This document shows, piece by piece, positions 11,593-19,394 of a stretch of 64,000 nucleotides of DNA. The DNA comes from Paenibacillus sp. BJ-4 (lineage in GTDB: Bacteria; Bacillota; Bacilli; Paenibacillales; Paenibacillaceae): assembly GCF_020404765.1 (NCBI RefSeq), contig NZ_JAIVEM010000023.1:30613-94612 (forward strand), read 5' to 3'. A model generated the notes under the pieces. That model did not search any database, was not told where the DNA came from, and worked only from the letters and a program-made list of their open reading frames with translations. Within the stretch, counting starts at the first letter, position 1. Each line of letters starts with the position of its first letter. A program made the position numbers and the translations under genes.

Positions 11593-12333
11593 ATGAGTGA
11601 ACAAAATAAAAACCAGAACCAAAATCATGAAGAAACACCCAAAACCTTTCAGGGTGGAAGAGCTTCACAGCCGTCTTCGTGGAAAAAGCTGTTGTCCAAA
11701 AGGTGGGCATACCCGGCAGCCTACATTGCCGCAGCAGCCATTATACTAACTTTAGTGTGGGTCTATCAGGATGCCAGCCAGAAGTCTTTCAAACCTGACC
11801 CAGCTAGTCCATCGGTACAGAGCACAAGCGCAGTCGATACCGATGTTAACGGACAACAGCCAGAAAGTATGGAAGTCGTTGCCCAGTCGGAAAATATCGC
11901 ATGGCCGGTGGCAGATGCCGCCGCAGTAAAGGTCGTAAAGCCATTTTTTGACGAAAACGCGACAGCTGATGAGCAGGCAGCAGCCATGGTAGAGTATGAT
12001 AAAACCTTTACTGCTAACACCGGAATTGATCTTTCCCGGGCCGACGATCAGACGTTTGAAGTGAGAGCCGCCCTGAGTGGCAAAGTATCCCGTGTGGAAC
12101 AAAATCCGCTGGTGGGGAATGTCGTAGAAATCACGCATGATAACAATCTCAAAACGGTGTACCAAAGCTTGAGCGATCTGAAAGTAAAAGAGGGCGATCA
12201 AGTTAAACAGAACGATGTGATTGCTTCAGCGGGTCGTAACGAGCTTGAAAAGGATTTGAAAACGCATCTGCATTTTGAAGTGTATCAGGATGACAAGCCG
12301 GTGAATCCTACAGGCCTGCTTCCTAAAAAATAA
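11593..12333 (+). CDS. spoIIQ: SpoIIQ-like M23 (LytM) domain protein
   Basis: A 246-residue protein: cytoplasmic N-terminus rich in N and Q, one membrane helix (about 41-58), then a LytM/M23 domain (about 138-245). The domain keeps the HLH zinc motif (H225, H227) and D146, but the first zinc-ligand histidine of HxGxD is an asparagine (N142). Loss of this histidine is the hallmark of B. subtilis SpoIIQ, which acts as a scaffold across the septum with SpoIIIAH and not as an active peptidase. Position after spoIID agrees. Ribosome site: GAGGTGATG. Confidence 0.85.
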   Translation: MSEQNKNQNQNHEETPKTFQGGRASQPSSWKKLLSKRWAYPAAYIAAAAIILTLVWVYQDASQKSFKPDPASPSVQSTSAVDTDVNGQQPESMEVVAQSENIAWPVADAAAVKVVKPFFDENATADEQAAAMVEYDKTFTANTGIDLSRADDQTFEVRAALSGKVSRVEQNPLVGNVVEITHDNNLKTVYQSLSDLKVKEGDQVKQNDVIASAGRNELEKDLKTHLHFEVYQDDKPVNPTGLLPKK

Positions 12334-12356
12334 ATTTGGTCATGGCTTTGCATGCA

Positions 12357-12386
12357 AAGCGGGGAATCCATATTCCCTGCTTTTTT
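12357..12386 (+). terminator. Terminator of spoIIQ
   Basis: GCGGGGAAT pairs with ATTCCCTGC (one G-T pair), followed by TTTTTT. A perfect 16-base palindrome GCTTTGCATGCAAAGC (12345-12360) overlaps its left arm. Confidence 0.85.
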
Positions 12387-12474
12387 CTTGTTCATTTTTG
12401 TTCAAGAGGTAAACAGATAAGTTGCTTCTGTCAAATAAATAGGCCTTCGGAAGCATGTCTTCCCGCCAAACCGC

Positions 12475-12502
12475 GAATATATAAGCACGCTCCTCATATA
12501 AT
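12475..12502 (+). promoter_or_regulatory. Candidate sigma-E promoter of spoIIID
   Basis: GAATATA (12475-12481), 13-base spacer, CATATAAT (12495-12502). This is close to the mother-cell sigma-E consensus (ATA-type -35 element and CATACAAT), and spoIIID is a sigma-E gene in B. subtilis. Confidence 0.6.
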
Positions 12503-12535
12503 GTACCAAACTATCCACAGTAGGGAGGCGGGAGC

Positions 12536-12823
12536 GTGCACGATTACATCAAGGAACGGACCATCAAAATCGGTCGCTGTATCGTGGAAACAAGGAATAC
12601 GGTCCGTACGATTGCCAAGGAATTTGGTGTCTCCAAGAGCACGGTGCATAAAGATCTGACCGAACGGCTGCCTGAAATCAACCCGGATCTTGCCGATCAA
12701 GTGAAGCACATTCTCGAATACCATAAATCCATCCGCCATCTGCGGGGAGGGGAAGCGACGAAAATTAAGTACAAAAAAACGAGTGGGAAAAGAAGGGAGA
12801 TTTTCGTTTCCGGCAAGTCTTAA
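12536..12823 (+). CDS. spoIIID: Sporulation transcription factor SpoIIID
   Basis: A 95-residue DNA-binding protein of the mother cell. It has the helix-turn-helix RTIAKEFGVSKSTVHKDLTERL (about residues 22-43) and a basic C-terminal region (KIKYKKTSGKRRE). The sequence and its position before mbl fit SpoIIID well. The start is GTG, with AGGGAGGCGGG directly upstream. It switches the mother-cell programme between early sigma-E and sigma-K genes. Confidence 0.93.
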   Translation: MHDYIKERTIKIGRCIVETRNTVRTIAKEFGVSKSTVHKDLTERLPEINPDLADQVKHILEYHKSIRHLRGGEATKIKYKKTSGKRREIFVSGKS

Positions 12824-12993
12824 AAATATATAGTGAATTGGCTGGCAAAGCCATTGAATCAACCCCCTGAAGTATGATATGTTAAAAGATGGTACAAGAC
12901 GAAAAATGACATGTAACCGTAGGTTTATACATATATTTGCCGCTTCTTGTCGAATCTTAGCTTTTAAAATATCACTTTGGGGGCCTTTTTAAT

Positions 12994-13992
12994 ATGTTCA
13001 GTAATGATATCGGTATCGACCTCGGTACGGCCAACGTGCTTATCCACGTCAAAGGGAAGGGGGTTGTTCTTGACGAACCTTCCGTTGTTGCGATAGAAAG
13101 CGATACAAAAAAAGTATTGGCTGTCGGAGAGGAAGCACGTCGTATGGTTGGACGGACTCCTGGTAATATCATAGCCATTCGTCCGTTACGGGATGGCGTC
13201 ATCGCTGATTTTGAAGTGACGGAGGCAATGTTAAAATATTTTATCAGTCGGGTAGGGGGAAAAAGCTGGTACAGCCACCCTCGTATTTTGATTTGTGCGC
13301 CGACGAACATTACCTCAGTGGAACAAAAAGCGATTCGTGAAGCGGCAGAGCGCAGCGGGGCGAAAGAAGTGTTCTTGGAGGAAGAGCCAAAAGCAGCTGC
13401 CATCGGGGCAGGAATGGATATCTTTGAGCCTAGCGGCAACATGGTCGTGGATATTGGTGGTGGAACGACAGACGTTGCAGTCCTCTCTATGGGGGATGTG
13501 GTCACGGCTTCTTCCATTAAAATGGCAGGAGATAAGTTTGATTCAGCCATCATGAAATATGTGAAAACAAAGTATAAGCTTCTCATTGGGGAACGTACGG
13601 CCGAGGATATCAAGATTGCCATCGGAACTGTGCATCCGAGTGGAAAACGTGCGGAGATGGACATCCGTGGACGGGATATGGTGTCCGGATTGCCTAAAAC
13701 ATTAAGTATTTCTGCCGATGAAGTGCAGGATGCACTTAGAGACCCAGTGTCAGCGATTGTTGCTGCGGCCAAGTTTGTATTGGAGCAGACCCCACCGGAA
13801 CTGTCAGCCGATATTATTGATCGTGGTGTCATTCTGACTGGTGGCGGTGCGCTGCTTAGTGGTTTGGACGAGCTGCTTGCAGAAGAATTGCGTGTACCGG
13901 TATTGGTTGCCGAGGATCCGATGCATTGTGTCGTTAAAGGCACAGGAATTATGCTGGATAATTTGGATCATGTGGTTAAGAAAAAGTTCTAA
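12994..13992 (+). CDS. mbl: MreB-like actin homologue Mbl
   Basis: A 332-residue bacterial actin that guides cell wall synthesis along the cell cylinder. ATP-site motifs: IGIDLGTANVLIHVKGKG near the N-terminus, VDIGGGTTDVAVLS (about 151-164) and ILTGGGALLSGLDELL near the C-terminus. Gene order spoIIID-mbl-flhO marks it as Mbl and not MreB. The ribosome site is weak (TTTGGGGGCC). Confidence 0.95.
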   Translation: MFSNDIGIDLGTANVLIHVKGKGVVLDEPSVVAIESDTKKVLAVGEEARRMVGRTPGNIIAIRPLRDGVIADFEVTEAMLKYFISRVGGKSWYSHPRILICAPTNITSVEQKAIREAAERSGAKEVFLEEEPKAAAIGAGMDIFEPSGNMVVDIGGGTTDVAVLSMGDVVTASSIKMAGDKFDSAIMKYVKTKYKLLIGERTAEDIKIAIGTVHPSGKRAEMDIRGRDMVSGLPKTLSISADEVQDALRDPVSAIVAAAKFVLEQTPPELSADIIDRGVILTGGGALLSGLDELLAEELRVPVLVAEDPMHCVVKGTGIMLDNLDHVVKKKF

Positions 13993-14003
13993 TCTGCCGA
14001 TAG
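13977..14003 (+). promoter_or_regulatory. Candidate sigma-D promoter of flhO-flhP
   Basis: TAAG (13977-13980), 15-base spacer, GCCGATAG (13996-14003). The motility sigma-D consensus is TAAA-N15-GCCGATAT, so 10 of 12 positions agree with exact spacing. The -35 element lies inside the last codons of mbl. flhO and flhP are sigma-D genes in B. subtilis. Confidence 0.65.
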
Positions 14004-14115
14004 TGACTATATGAGACTCGTGTGCGGTCGGACAGGTTGCCTGGCATGTCGGCTTCCGTGCCTCCGTACGAGCAGATGATGCATTAGCAGAGTACAGGAT
14101 TGGGGTGCGCGATAC

Positions 14116-15000
14116 ATGTTGAGAGGTTTATATACTGCGGCAGCCGGAATGACGACACAGCAACGACGCCATGACACCGTGACGCAAAATATTGCCAATA
14201 TGAATACGCCGGGATACAAACAAGAGAACAGTGTTCAACGTTCTTTTCCCGAAATGCTTATTTCTATGACGGGCGGTAACCCGGATAATCCAGACCGTAC
14301 GGTCGGCAAGCTCAATACTGGCGTTTTTGCCGAGGAAAGCCTCTCCCCATACATTCAGGGAGCATTGAAGGACAGCGGACAGGCCACGGATTTTGCGATA
14401 CAGTCCAGTATTAGTGTGAACGACCCGGCAACGGGTCAGCCTATGGCTTTTGATCAGGCGGGGAAATTTGTTAATGCTAACGGTGAAGTCACCTATCGTC
14501 CAGAAGCGTTTTTTACGGTCCGTGACAATAACGGAAATGTACGCTATACGCGTGACGGACATTTTCGGGTAAATGGAGCGGGTGCGTTGCTTTCGTCAAC
14601 TGGCTCAGCAGTGCTGGATACGAATGGCAACCCGATTCGAGTGACGGGTGCTGTCTCAGCACTTAAAGTAAATGAGCGGGGCGAATTGGTGGATAGCCAG
14701 TCCAACCAGACGTTGGGAACAACGCTTGGGATTAGTGTCATTGATCGGCCGTACCAGCTCGTTCGTGAGGGCAATGGGAATTTCCGCCTGAATGATACGG
14801 ATGGTGCCACAGCCAGAATGATGACCGCTAACGATACTGTGTCCGTCCGCCAGGGTTATCTGGAAGTATCTAATGTAGATGCTTCGCAGTCGATGGTGGA
14901 TATGATGGCTGCGTTAAGAGCTTATGAAGCGAATCAGAAGGTTATTCAATTTTATGATAAAAGCTTGGACAAGGCCGTTAACGAAGTAGGCCGTGTATAA
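14116..15000 (+). CDS. flhO: Flagellar hook-basal body protein FlhO
   Basis: A 294-residue rod-type protein. The N-terminus (MLRGLYTAAAGMTTQQRRHDTVTQ, then NIANMNTPGYK) is the conserved rod motif, and the C-terminus (VRQGYLEVSNVDASQSMVDMMAALRAYEANQK) is the matching helix. FlhO and FlhP are distal-rod (FlgG-like) proteins made with the late flagellar genes. It lies 123 bases after mbl and 13 bases before flhP. Confidence 0.9.
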   Translation: MLRGLYTAAAGMTTQQRRHDTVTQNIANMNTPGYKQENSVQRSFPEMLISMTGGNPDNPDRTVGKLNTGVFAEESLSPYIQGALKDSGQATDFAIQSSISVNDPATGQPMAFDQAGKFVNANGEVTYRPEAFFTVRDNNGNVRYTRDGHFRVNGAGALLSSTGSAVLDTNGNPIRVTGAVSALKVNERGELVDSQSNQTLGTTLGISVIDRPYQLVREGNGNFRLNDTDGATARMMTANDTVSVRQGYLEVSNVDASQSMVDMMAALRAYEANQKVIQFYDKSLDKAVNEVGRV

Positions 15001-15013
15001 CAGGGGGTAAGTG

Positions 15014-15841
15014 ATGAACAACTCCATGATTGGCGCAATGGTGTCGATGGCCAGTGTGCAACAGCGTTTGGATTTGATTGCCGATAATATCGCCAATATC
15101 AATACGACTGGTTATAAGAGTAAACAGGGTTCCTTTGAAGATGTGCTTGCTAATGTAAAGCAACAACCTTCATCGTATCTCCAAAATGGGCGGGCTATGC
15201 CGCTCGGTTATAATTTGGGCTACGGAGTTAAAACAGCCTCAATTATGAAAAATATGGAACAGGGTTCGCTCAAGGAGACGGGGCTTCCTACCGATCTGGC
15301 GATCCAGGGTAATGCCATGTTTGAAGTTCAGGGCAATGGGCAAAAAGCTTGGACTCGTGACGGCAGCTTTCATTTTATTCCTGATCCGAATGACAGTGCA
15401 ACGATGATGTTGACCACGGCTGAAGGCTATTCGGTACTGGACAACAATGATATTCCTGTGACTGCGCCAGCAGGCTCCAAGGTAGCCATTAATTCGGATG
15501 GTGAGTTGTTGATTCGTGCTAATGGGACGGGCGAACCAACAGCTGGTCAGCGAATCAAGCTGATGGATGTTCAGCGTCCAGAAGGACTGGAACAGCGGGA
15601 TGATAACCTGTTCGTATTAGCGAATGGAGTAACAGAAGCAAATGTATTCGGTGCAGCAGGTGTAGCGGGTGCTGTTCCAACAGACGTATCCGTGCGTTCC
15701 GGTTACCTGGAACAGTCCAACGTGGATTTAGCGGGTGAAATGACAGATATGATGCAAGTTCAGCGGATGTATCAAATGGCAGCGCGGGCGCTGACCTCTA
15801 GCGATACGATGATGAACCTGGCTAACAATCTGAGGGCTTAG
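15014..15841 (+). CDS. flhP: Flagellar hook-basal body protein FlhP
   Basis: A second rod-type paralogue, 275 residues from the ATG at 15014. A GTG lies just before at 15011, but AGGGGG at 15002-15007 is better spaced for the ATG. Rod motif: LIADNIANINTTGYKSKQGSF; C-terminal helix: YLEQSNVDLAGEMTDMMQVQRMYQMAARAL. It forms the distal rod with FlhO. Confidence 0.9.
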   Translation: MNNSMIGAMVSMASVQQRLDLIADNIANINTTGYKSKQGSFEDVLANVKQQPSSYLQNGRAMPLGYNLGYGVKTASIMKNMEQGSLKETGLPTDLAIQGNAMFEVQGNGQKAWTRDGSFHFIPDPNDSATMMLTTAEGYSVLDNNDIPVTAPAGSKVAINSDGELLIRANGTGEPTAGQRIKLMDVQRPEGLEQRDDNLFVLANGVTEANVFGAAGVAGAVPTDVSVRSGYLEQSNVDLAGEMTDMMQVQRMYQMAARALTSSDTMMNLANNLRA

Positions 15842-15851
15842 GGATTTGGTG

Positions 15852-16064
15852 ATGAAAGAAGAACAATCCGCTTCCCGTCCAGTTCCTGAAAAGACGAAGT
15901 CCCGCTGGCGTACTGCCCGTTATTTCGTAGTTCCGCTGCTGCTCCTGTTTTCGCTGTTAGGTGGTTTAATTGCAGGATACGTGATTGTAGGCAAACAAGG
16001 ACTGGCAGGCGTATTTGAATGGAAAACCTGGCAGCATGTCATTGATCTTATATTTGCGCCTTAG
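15852..16064 (+). CDS. EpuA-like small membrane protein (DNA-directed RNA polymerase subunit beta-like annotation)
   Basis: A 70-residue protein: charged N-terminal tail (about 25 residues) and one membrane helix (VVPLLLLFSLLGGLIAGYVIVG), then a short tail ending WQHVIDLIFAP. The pattern matches the EpuA family, often mis-annotated as an RNA polymerase beta subunit. Function unknown. TTG, GTG and ATG codons follow each other at 15846-15854; the ATG at 15852 was chosen for spacing from AGGGA. It follows flhP by 10 bases and probably shares its transcript. Confidence 0.7.
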   Translation: MKEEQSASRPVPEKTKSRWRTARYFVVPLLLLFSLLGGLIAGYVIVGKQGLAGVFEWKTWQHVIDLIFAP

Positions 16065-16070
16065 TTTACT

Positions 16071-16256
16071 TTAAAAGAGTGGGTGGCGGGCAAAGACAGC
16101 TCCGCGAATGTTTGATCTTACGATCGCTGTTGCAACGGGATTTTCTTATTTTATAAGTTATTCAGTTGTAAAAATCCCGTTGCAAAGGCGAACGCTAACG
16201 CTTCTCCAGATTCAAATCCTTCGCTCCGCTGCTGCCCGCCATCAGAGCCACTTTAA
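16071..16256 (+). repeat. Large hairpin element, copy A
   Basis: Inner stem TTGCAACGGGATTTT (16130-16144) with AAAATCCCGTTGCAA (16171-16185), loop 26 bases. Outer arms GGCGGGCA (16085-16092) with TGCCCGCC (16233-16240), and AGTGG/CCACT further out (16078, 16248). The flanks of the inner stem (CGATCGCTG on the left, AGGCGAACGCTAACGCTTCT on the right) are shared with copy B in opposite orientation. It follows the flhO-flhP operon. Confidence 0.75.
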
Positions 16257-16295
16257 TTAAAATAAACCGCCCGCAATTGTGTGGGGAGTAATAAG

Positions 16296-16334
16296 AAAAC
16301 AAAACCCTGTGCCAGTGGCGCAGGGTTTTGTTTT
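16296..16334. terminator. Strong bidirectional terminator
   Basis: AAAACAAAACCCTG (16296-16309) pairs perfectly with CAGGGTTTTGTTTT (16321-16334); GCC/GGC pairs inside. A- and T-rich flanks make it usable in both directions. Confidence 0.85.
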
Positions 16335-16384
16335 GCCTTTAACGGCAGGAGCCTCCAGCGTAGCGCGTATGGATTGCAGCCAAT

Positions 16385-16406
16385 GAAGGCCATCGCAGAG
16401 GCCTTC
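16385..16406. other. Hairpin GAAGGCC/GGCCTTC
   Basis: A perfect 7-bp inverted repeat with an 8-base loop between the terminator and hairpin copy B. No T-run. The surrounding 16335-16477 has no convincing gene. Confidence 0.5.
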
Positions 16407-16477
16407 GGTTTTGTTCCGCCCTCCGACAAGCGAGTATTATTGAAGCGAGGCTTTCTTTTTGAGCCAAAAGTAACTCG

Positions 16478-16604
16478 GCGGAGGGGATGGAATCGTTCTG
16501 AAGAAGCGATAGCGTTCGCCTTTAACCTCGGATTTTACTCTTGAATTCTTATACAATGAAAAAATCCGAGGTTAACAGCGATCGGAAGAATGATCCATCT
16601 CCGC
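16478..16604 (-). repeat. Large hairpin element, copy B (inverted relative to copy A)
   Basis: Inner stem TTAACCTCGGATTTT (16522-16536) with AAAATCCGAGGTTAA (16561-16575), loop 24 bases. On the reverse strand the flanks read CGATCGCTG before the stem and AGGCGAACGCTATCGCTTCT after it, as in copy A. Outer pairing: GCGGAG (16478-16483) with CTCCGC (16599-16604), and ATCGTTCT with AGAATGAT. Six of the 15 stem positions differ from copy A, and all six are matched by changes in the partner arm. Confidence 0.75.
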
Positions 16605-16958
16605 AGCCCGTCCACCTTGACTCAAATTGAAGCTCCGCTTCACCCCATAATAGGAGCAACCAATATGGTACTTCCGCGTAATTTTCTTTTTGCATCCGAT
16701 AACTGTATAATGATGGGGAGTTTATAACACTGCGGGTAAGACCAAACACGGGCAAAAGGGCCTCTTCCGCCTCTGGTTGCGTAACCGACGGAAAAAGCCC
16801 CTTATCTCAACCTTCACTTCTGCAGTAGGTGAAGGATATCTATCATTGTTGCCGCTTTGCACTGTTTTTATGCAGCACAGGTAGGGTAATATTATGCTTG
16901 CAGCCATTCATGATTGGTACAAAACCAAACCTGCAAGCGGGAGGAGTTATTAAGGTAA
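16605..16958 (+). other. Structured gene-free leader region upstream of fabZ
   Basis: Several hairpins in a row: TGAAGC/GCTTCA (16628-16642), a composite stem 16758-16800 (GGGC/GCCC outside, CTTCCG with CGGAA, then GGTT/AACC with a GCGT loop) and CCTTCAC/GTGAAGG (16811-16817, 16829-16835). A TATAAT at 16706-16711 could start a leader transcript, but its -35 region is poor. No protein frame here is convincing on either strand. Confidence 0.45.
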
Positions 16959-17405
16959 ATGGACAAATTGCAATTGGATGTTAATCAAATTCAGGAAATC
17001 ATTCCCCATCGACCGCCATTTTTGTTGGTGGATCGCATCATTGAGCTGGAGGAAGGGGTAAGAGCAGTAGGTATTAAAAATGTAACGATGAGTGAGCCTC
17101 ATTTCATCGGACATTTTCCGGGGTATCCGGTCATGCCTGGTGTGCTGATCACCGAAGCACTGGCTCAGGTTGGGGCTGTTGCATTACTGCATTTAGAGAA
17201 AAATCGGGGCAAAATCGGTTTCTTGGCAGGGCTGGATGGTTTCCGCTTCCGTGGACAGGTGGTTCCTGGGGATACGCTGACGCTTGAAGTGGAAATAACC
17301 CGTTCCAAAGGGGCATTCGGCAAGGGGAAAGCTACGGCTAAAGTAGGCGATACGGTAGTAGCTGAGGGCGAGATTATGTTTGCTTTATCCGATCCTCCCC
17401 AATAA
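16959..17405 (+). CDS. fabZ: 3-hydroxyacyl-ACP dehydratase FabZ
   Basis: A 148-residue hot-dog-fold enzyme that removes water from 3-hydroxyacyl-ACP in fatty acid elongation. Active-site histidine H52 is in [14 protein letters not shown] and the glutamate E66 in ITEALAQ. The DRIIELEEG and [13 protein letters not shown] patterns are conserved. Ribosome site: GGGAGGAG. In B. subtilis fabZ (ywpB) also lies close to flhP. Confidence 0.96.
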   Translation: MDKLQLDVNQIQEIIPHRPPFLLVDRIIELEEGVRAVGIKNVTMSEPHFIGHFPGYPVMPGVLITEALAQVGAVALLHLEKNRGKIGFLAGLDGFRFRGQVVPGDTLTLEVEITRSKGAFGKGKATAKVGDTVVAEGEIMFALSDPPQ

Positions 17406-17501
17406 GCAAGCTCTGCTGACATAAGCACGACGTTTGAACCGAGTGCATGTGTACATAGAAATCCTGTTTTGACAACCAAAAATGGAGAGGGGAAATTCCG
17501 T

Positions 17502-19220
17502 ATGACGCAGTTGAGTAAAAAAGCACTAGAAGGCATTGAGAGCTGGCTGCAAGACCCTTATATTGATGAAGAGACCAAACAGGAGTTGCGCGCATTGGAG
17601 GGCAACGAGCAGGAGCTGGAGGATCGCTTTTACAAAGAGTTGGAATTTGGTACAGGTGGTTTGCGTGGAGTAATTGGGGCAGGCAGCAACCGAATGAACC
17701 GCTACGTCATTGGACGTGCGACTCAAGGGCTGGCTCGCTATATTTTAGAGCAGCATGCTGGAAAAGAAGGCAAGCCTTCGGTTGTTATTGCACATGATTC
17801 GCGTCATTTCTCGCCGGAGTTTGCACTGGATGCAGCCTTGGTGCTGGCAGGCAACGGTATCGTAGCTAAGTTGTTCCCGTCCCTGCGTCCGACGCCCCAG
17901 CTTTCGTTTAGCGTACGTCATTTGGGAGCCAGTGGGGGGATTGTTATAACTGCGAGCCATAACCCGCCTGAATATAATGGATACAAGGTATACAATAATG
18001 AAGGTGGCCAGCTTGTTCCTGATCAGGCTGAACAGGTGATTGGTTATATCCGTGAGGTTCCTACTTTTGCTGATATTCACAGTTTGACCCGTGAAGAAGC
18101 AGAGGCACAGGGACTGCTGGTTTGGCTTGGAGAAGAGAAAGATGAAGCGTTTGTAGAGACGGTGGCCAGTGTGAGTGTGAACCGTGAGCTGATTACAGCT
18201 GGGCCAGGCAAAAACTTCAAGGTTGTGTTTACACCTCTCCATGGGACTGGAAATGTGCCGGTGCGTCGTGTGCTGGAGAAAATCGGCTTTGAGCAAGTGC
18301 ATATTGTACCTGAGCAAGAGCTGCCTGATGCTGAGTTTTCCACCGTCAAATCGCCGAACCCAGAAGAACGTGATGCATTCAAGTTAGCGATTGCATTGGG
18401 CGAGAAGATTGGTGCGGATTTGTTGATCGGAACAGACCCTGATGCTGACCGCATGGGGGCGGTTGTGAAGAACCGTGACGGCGAATATGTGGTATTGTCT
18501 GGGAATCAGTCCGGCGCGATTATGGTGTACTACTTATTGAATCAGCTAAAGGAAACCGGCAAGCTTCCGAATAACGGGGCGGTCATCAAAACCATCGTAA
18601 CCAGCGAAATGGGCGCAGTCATTGCCGAACATTTTGGAGCAACTGTGTTTAACACGCTAACTGGCTTTAAATATATTGGTGAGAAAATGAACCAGTTTGA
18701 ACAAACGGGAGATTATACCTACCTGTTCGGTTATGAAGAGAGCTACGGCTATTTGGCAGGCAATTATGCTCGCGACAAGGATGCTGTTCTAGCGGCCATG
18801 CTGATTGCTGAAGCTGCTGCTTATTACAGCACACAAGGTAAGACGCTGTATGATGTTTTACAAGAGCTGTACGAGCAGTTTGGATACTTCCTTGAGAAGC
18901 TGGAGTCTCGTACACTGAAGGGCAAGGACGGAGTGGCGCAGATTCAGGGCAAAATGACGGATTGGCGCAGCAACGCCCCTCAAGAGATTGCAGGCGTGAA
19001 GGTAGACAAGGTGCTGGACTACTCGCAAGGATTGGACGGACTCCCACAAGAAAATGTACTCAAATTTTTACTGGAGGACGGTTCATGGTTCTGCCTGCGT
19101 CCTTCTGGTACTGAGCCAAAAATCAAAGTATACTTCGCGGTAAGCGGTTCTTCGCTGGCAGATGCTGAGCAAAGAATCAGCCGTTTGGTGGATGCTGTTA
19201 TGGCGCGCGTAGACGCTTGA
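17502..19220 (+). CDS. pgcA: Alpha-phosphoglucomutase (phospho-sugar mutase)
   Basis: Interconverts glucose-1-phosphate and glucose-6-phosphate, feeding UDP-glucose and wall polymer synthesis. 572 residues. Phosphoserine S152 lies in ITASHNPPEYNGYK, the metal loop is TDPDADRMG, the sugar loop EESYGYL, and the phosphate-binding loop LRPSGTEPKIKVYF near the end. The frame is open from 17469, but the ATG at 17502 follows GAGAGGGGA and gives the family N-terminus. Confidence 0.94.
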   Translation: MTQLSKKALEGIESWLQDPYIDEETKQELRALEGNEQELEDRFYKELEFGTGGLRGVIGAGSNRMNRYVIGRATQGLARYILEQHAGKEGKPSVVIAHDSRHFSPEFALDAALVLAGNGIVAKLFPSLRPTPQLSFSVRHLGASGGIVITASHNPPEYNGYKVYNNEGGQLVPDQAEQVIGYIREVPTFADIHSLTREEAEAQGLLVWLGEEKDEAFVETVASVSVNRELITAGPGKNFKVVFTPLHGTGNVPVRRVLEKIGFEQVHIVPEQELPDAEFSTVKSPNPEERDAFKLAIALGEKIGADLLIGTDPDADRMGAVVKNRDGEYVVLSGNQSGAIMVYYLLNQLKETGKLPNNGAVIKTIVTSEMGAVIAEHFGATVFNTLTGFKYIGEKMNQFEQTGDYTYLFGYEESYGYLAGNYARDKDAVLAAMLIAEAAAYYSTQGKTLYDVLQELYEQFGYFLEKLESRTLKGKDGVAQIQGKMTDWRSNAPQEIAGVKVDKVLDYSQGLDGLPQENVLKFLLEDGSWFCLRPSGTEPKIKVYFAVSGSSLADAEQRISRLVDAVMARVDA

Positions 19221-19276
19221 GACAAATCCATTTATAATAGAATAGGTTAGACAATTAGATATGAAATAAGTATCGG

Positions 19277-19315
19277 TGACCTCTCACGGCAAAGGGCAGT
19301 ACGCCGTGGGGGTCA
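19277..19315 (+). terminator. Terminator-like hairpin after pgcA
   Basis: TGACC...GGTCA outside and CACGGC (19285-19290) with GCCGTG (19303-19308) inside, followed by TTTCT. The short T-run makes termination uncertain. Confidence 0.55.
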
Positions 19316-19394
19316 TTTCTATGTTGCAGAATAATCTGGAATAGGCTTTGGGAAAATAGACTTATTGCGGCAACGATATTAAGGAGGTTCTTTG

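Noticed and set aside
16478..16604. Hairpin copy B as an ordinary terminator
   Set aside because: No T-run follows the stem, and it shares specific flanks with copy A, so it fits a repeat family better.
16549..16907. Minus-strand open frames upstream of fabZ
   Set aside because: They run through hairpin arms, have no ribosome site and no protein-like composition.
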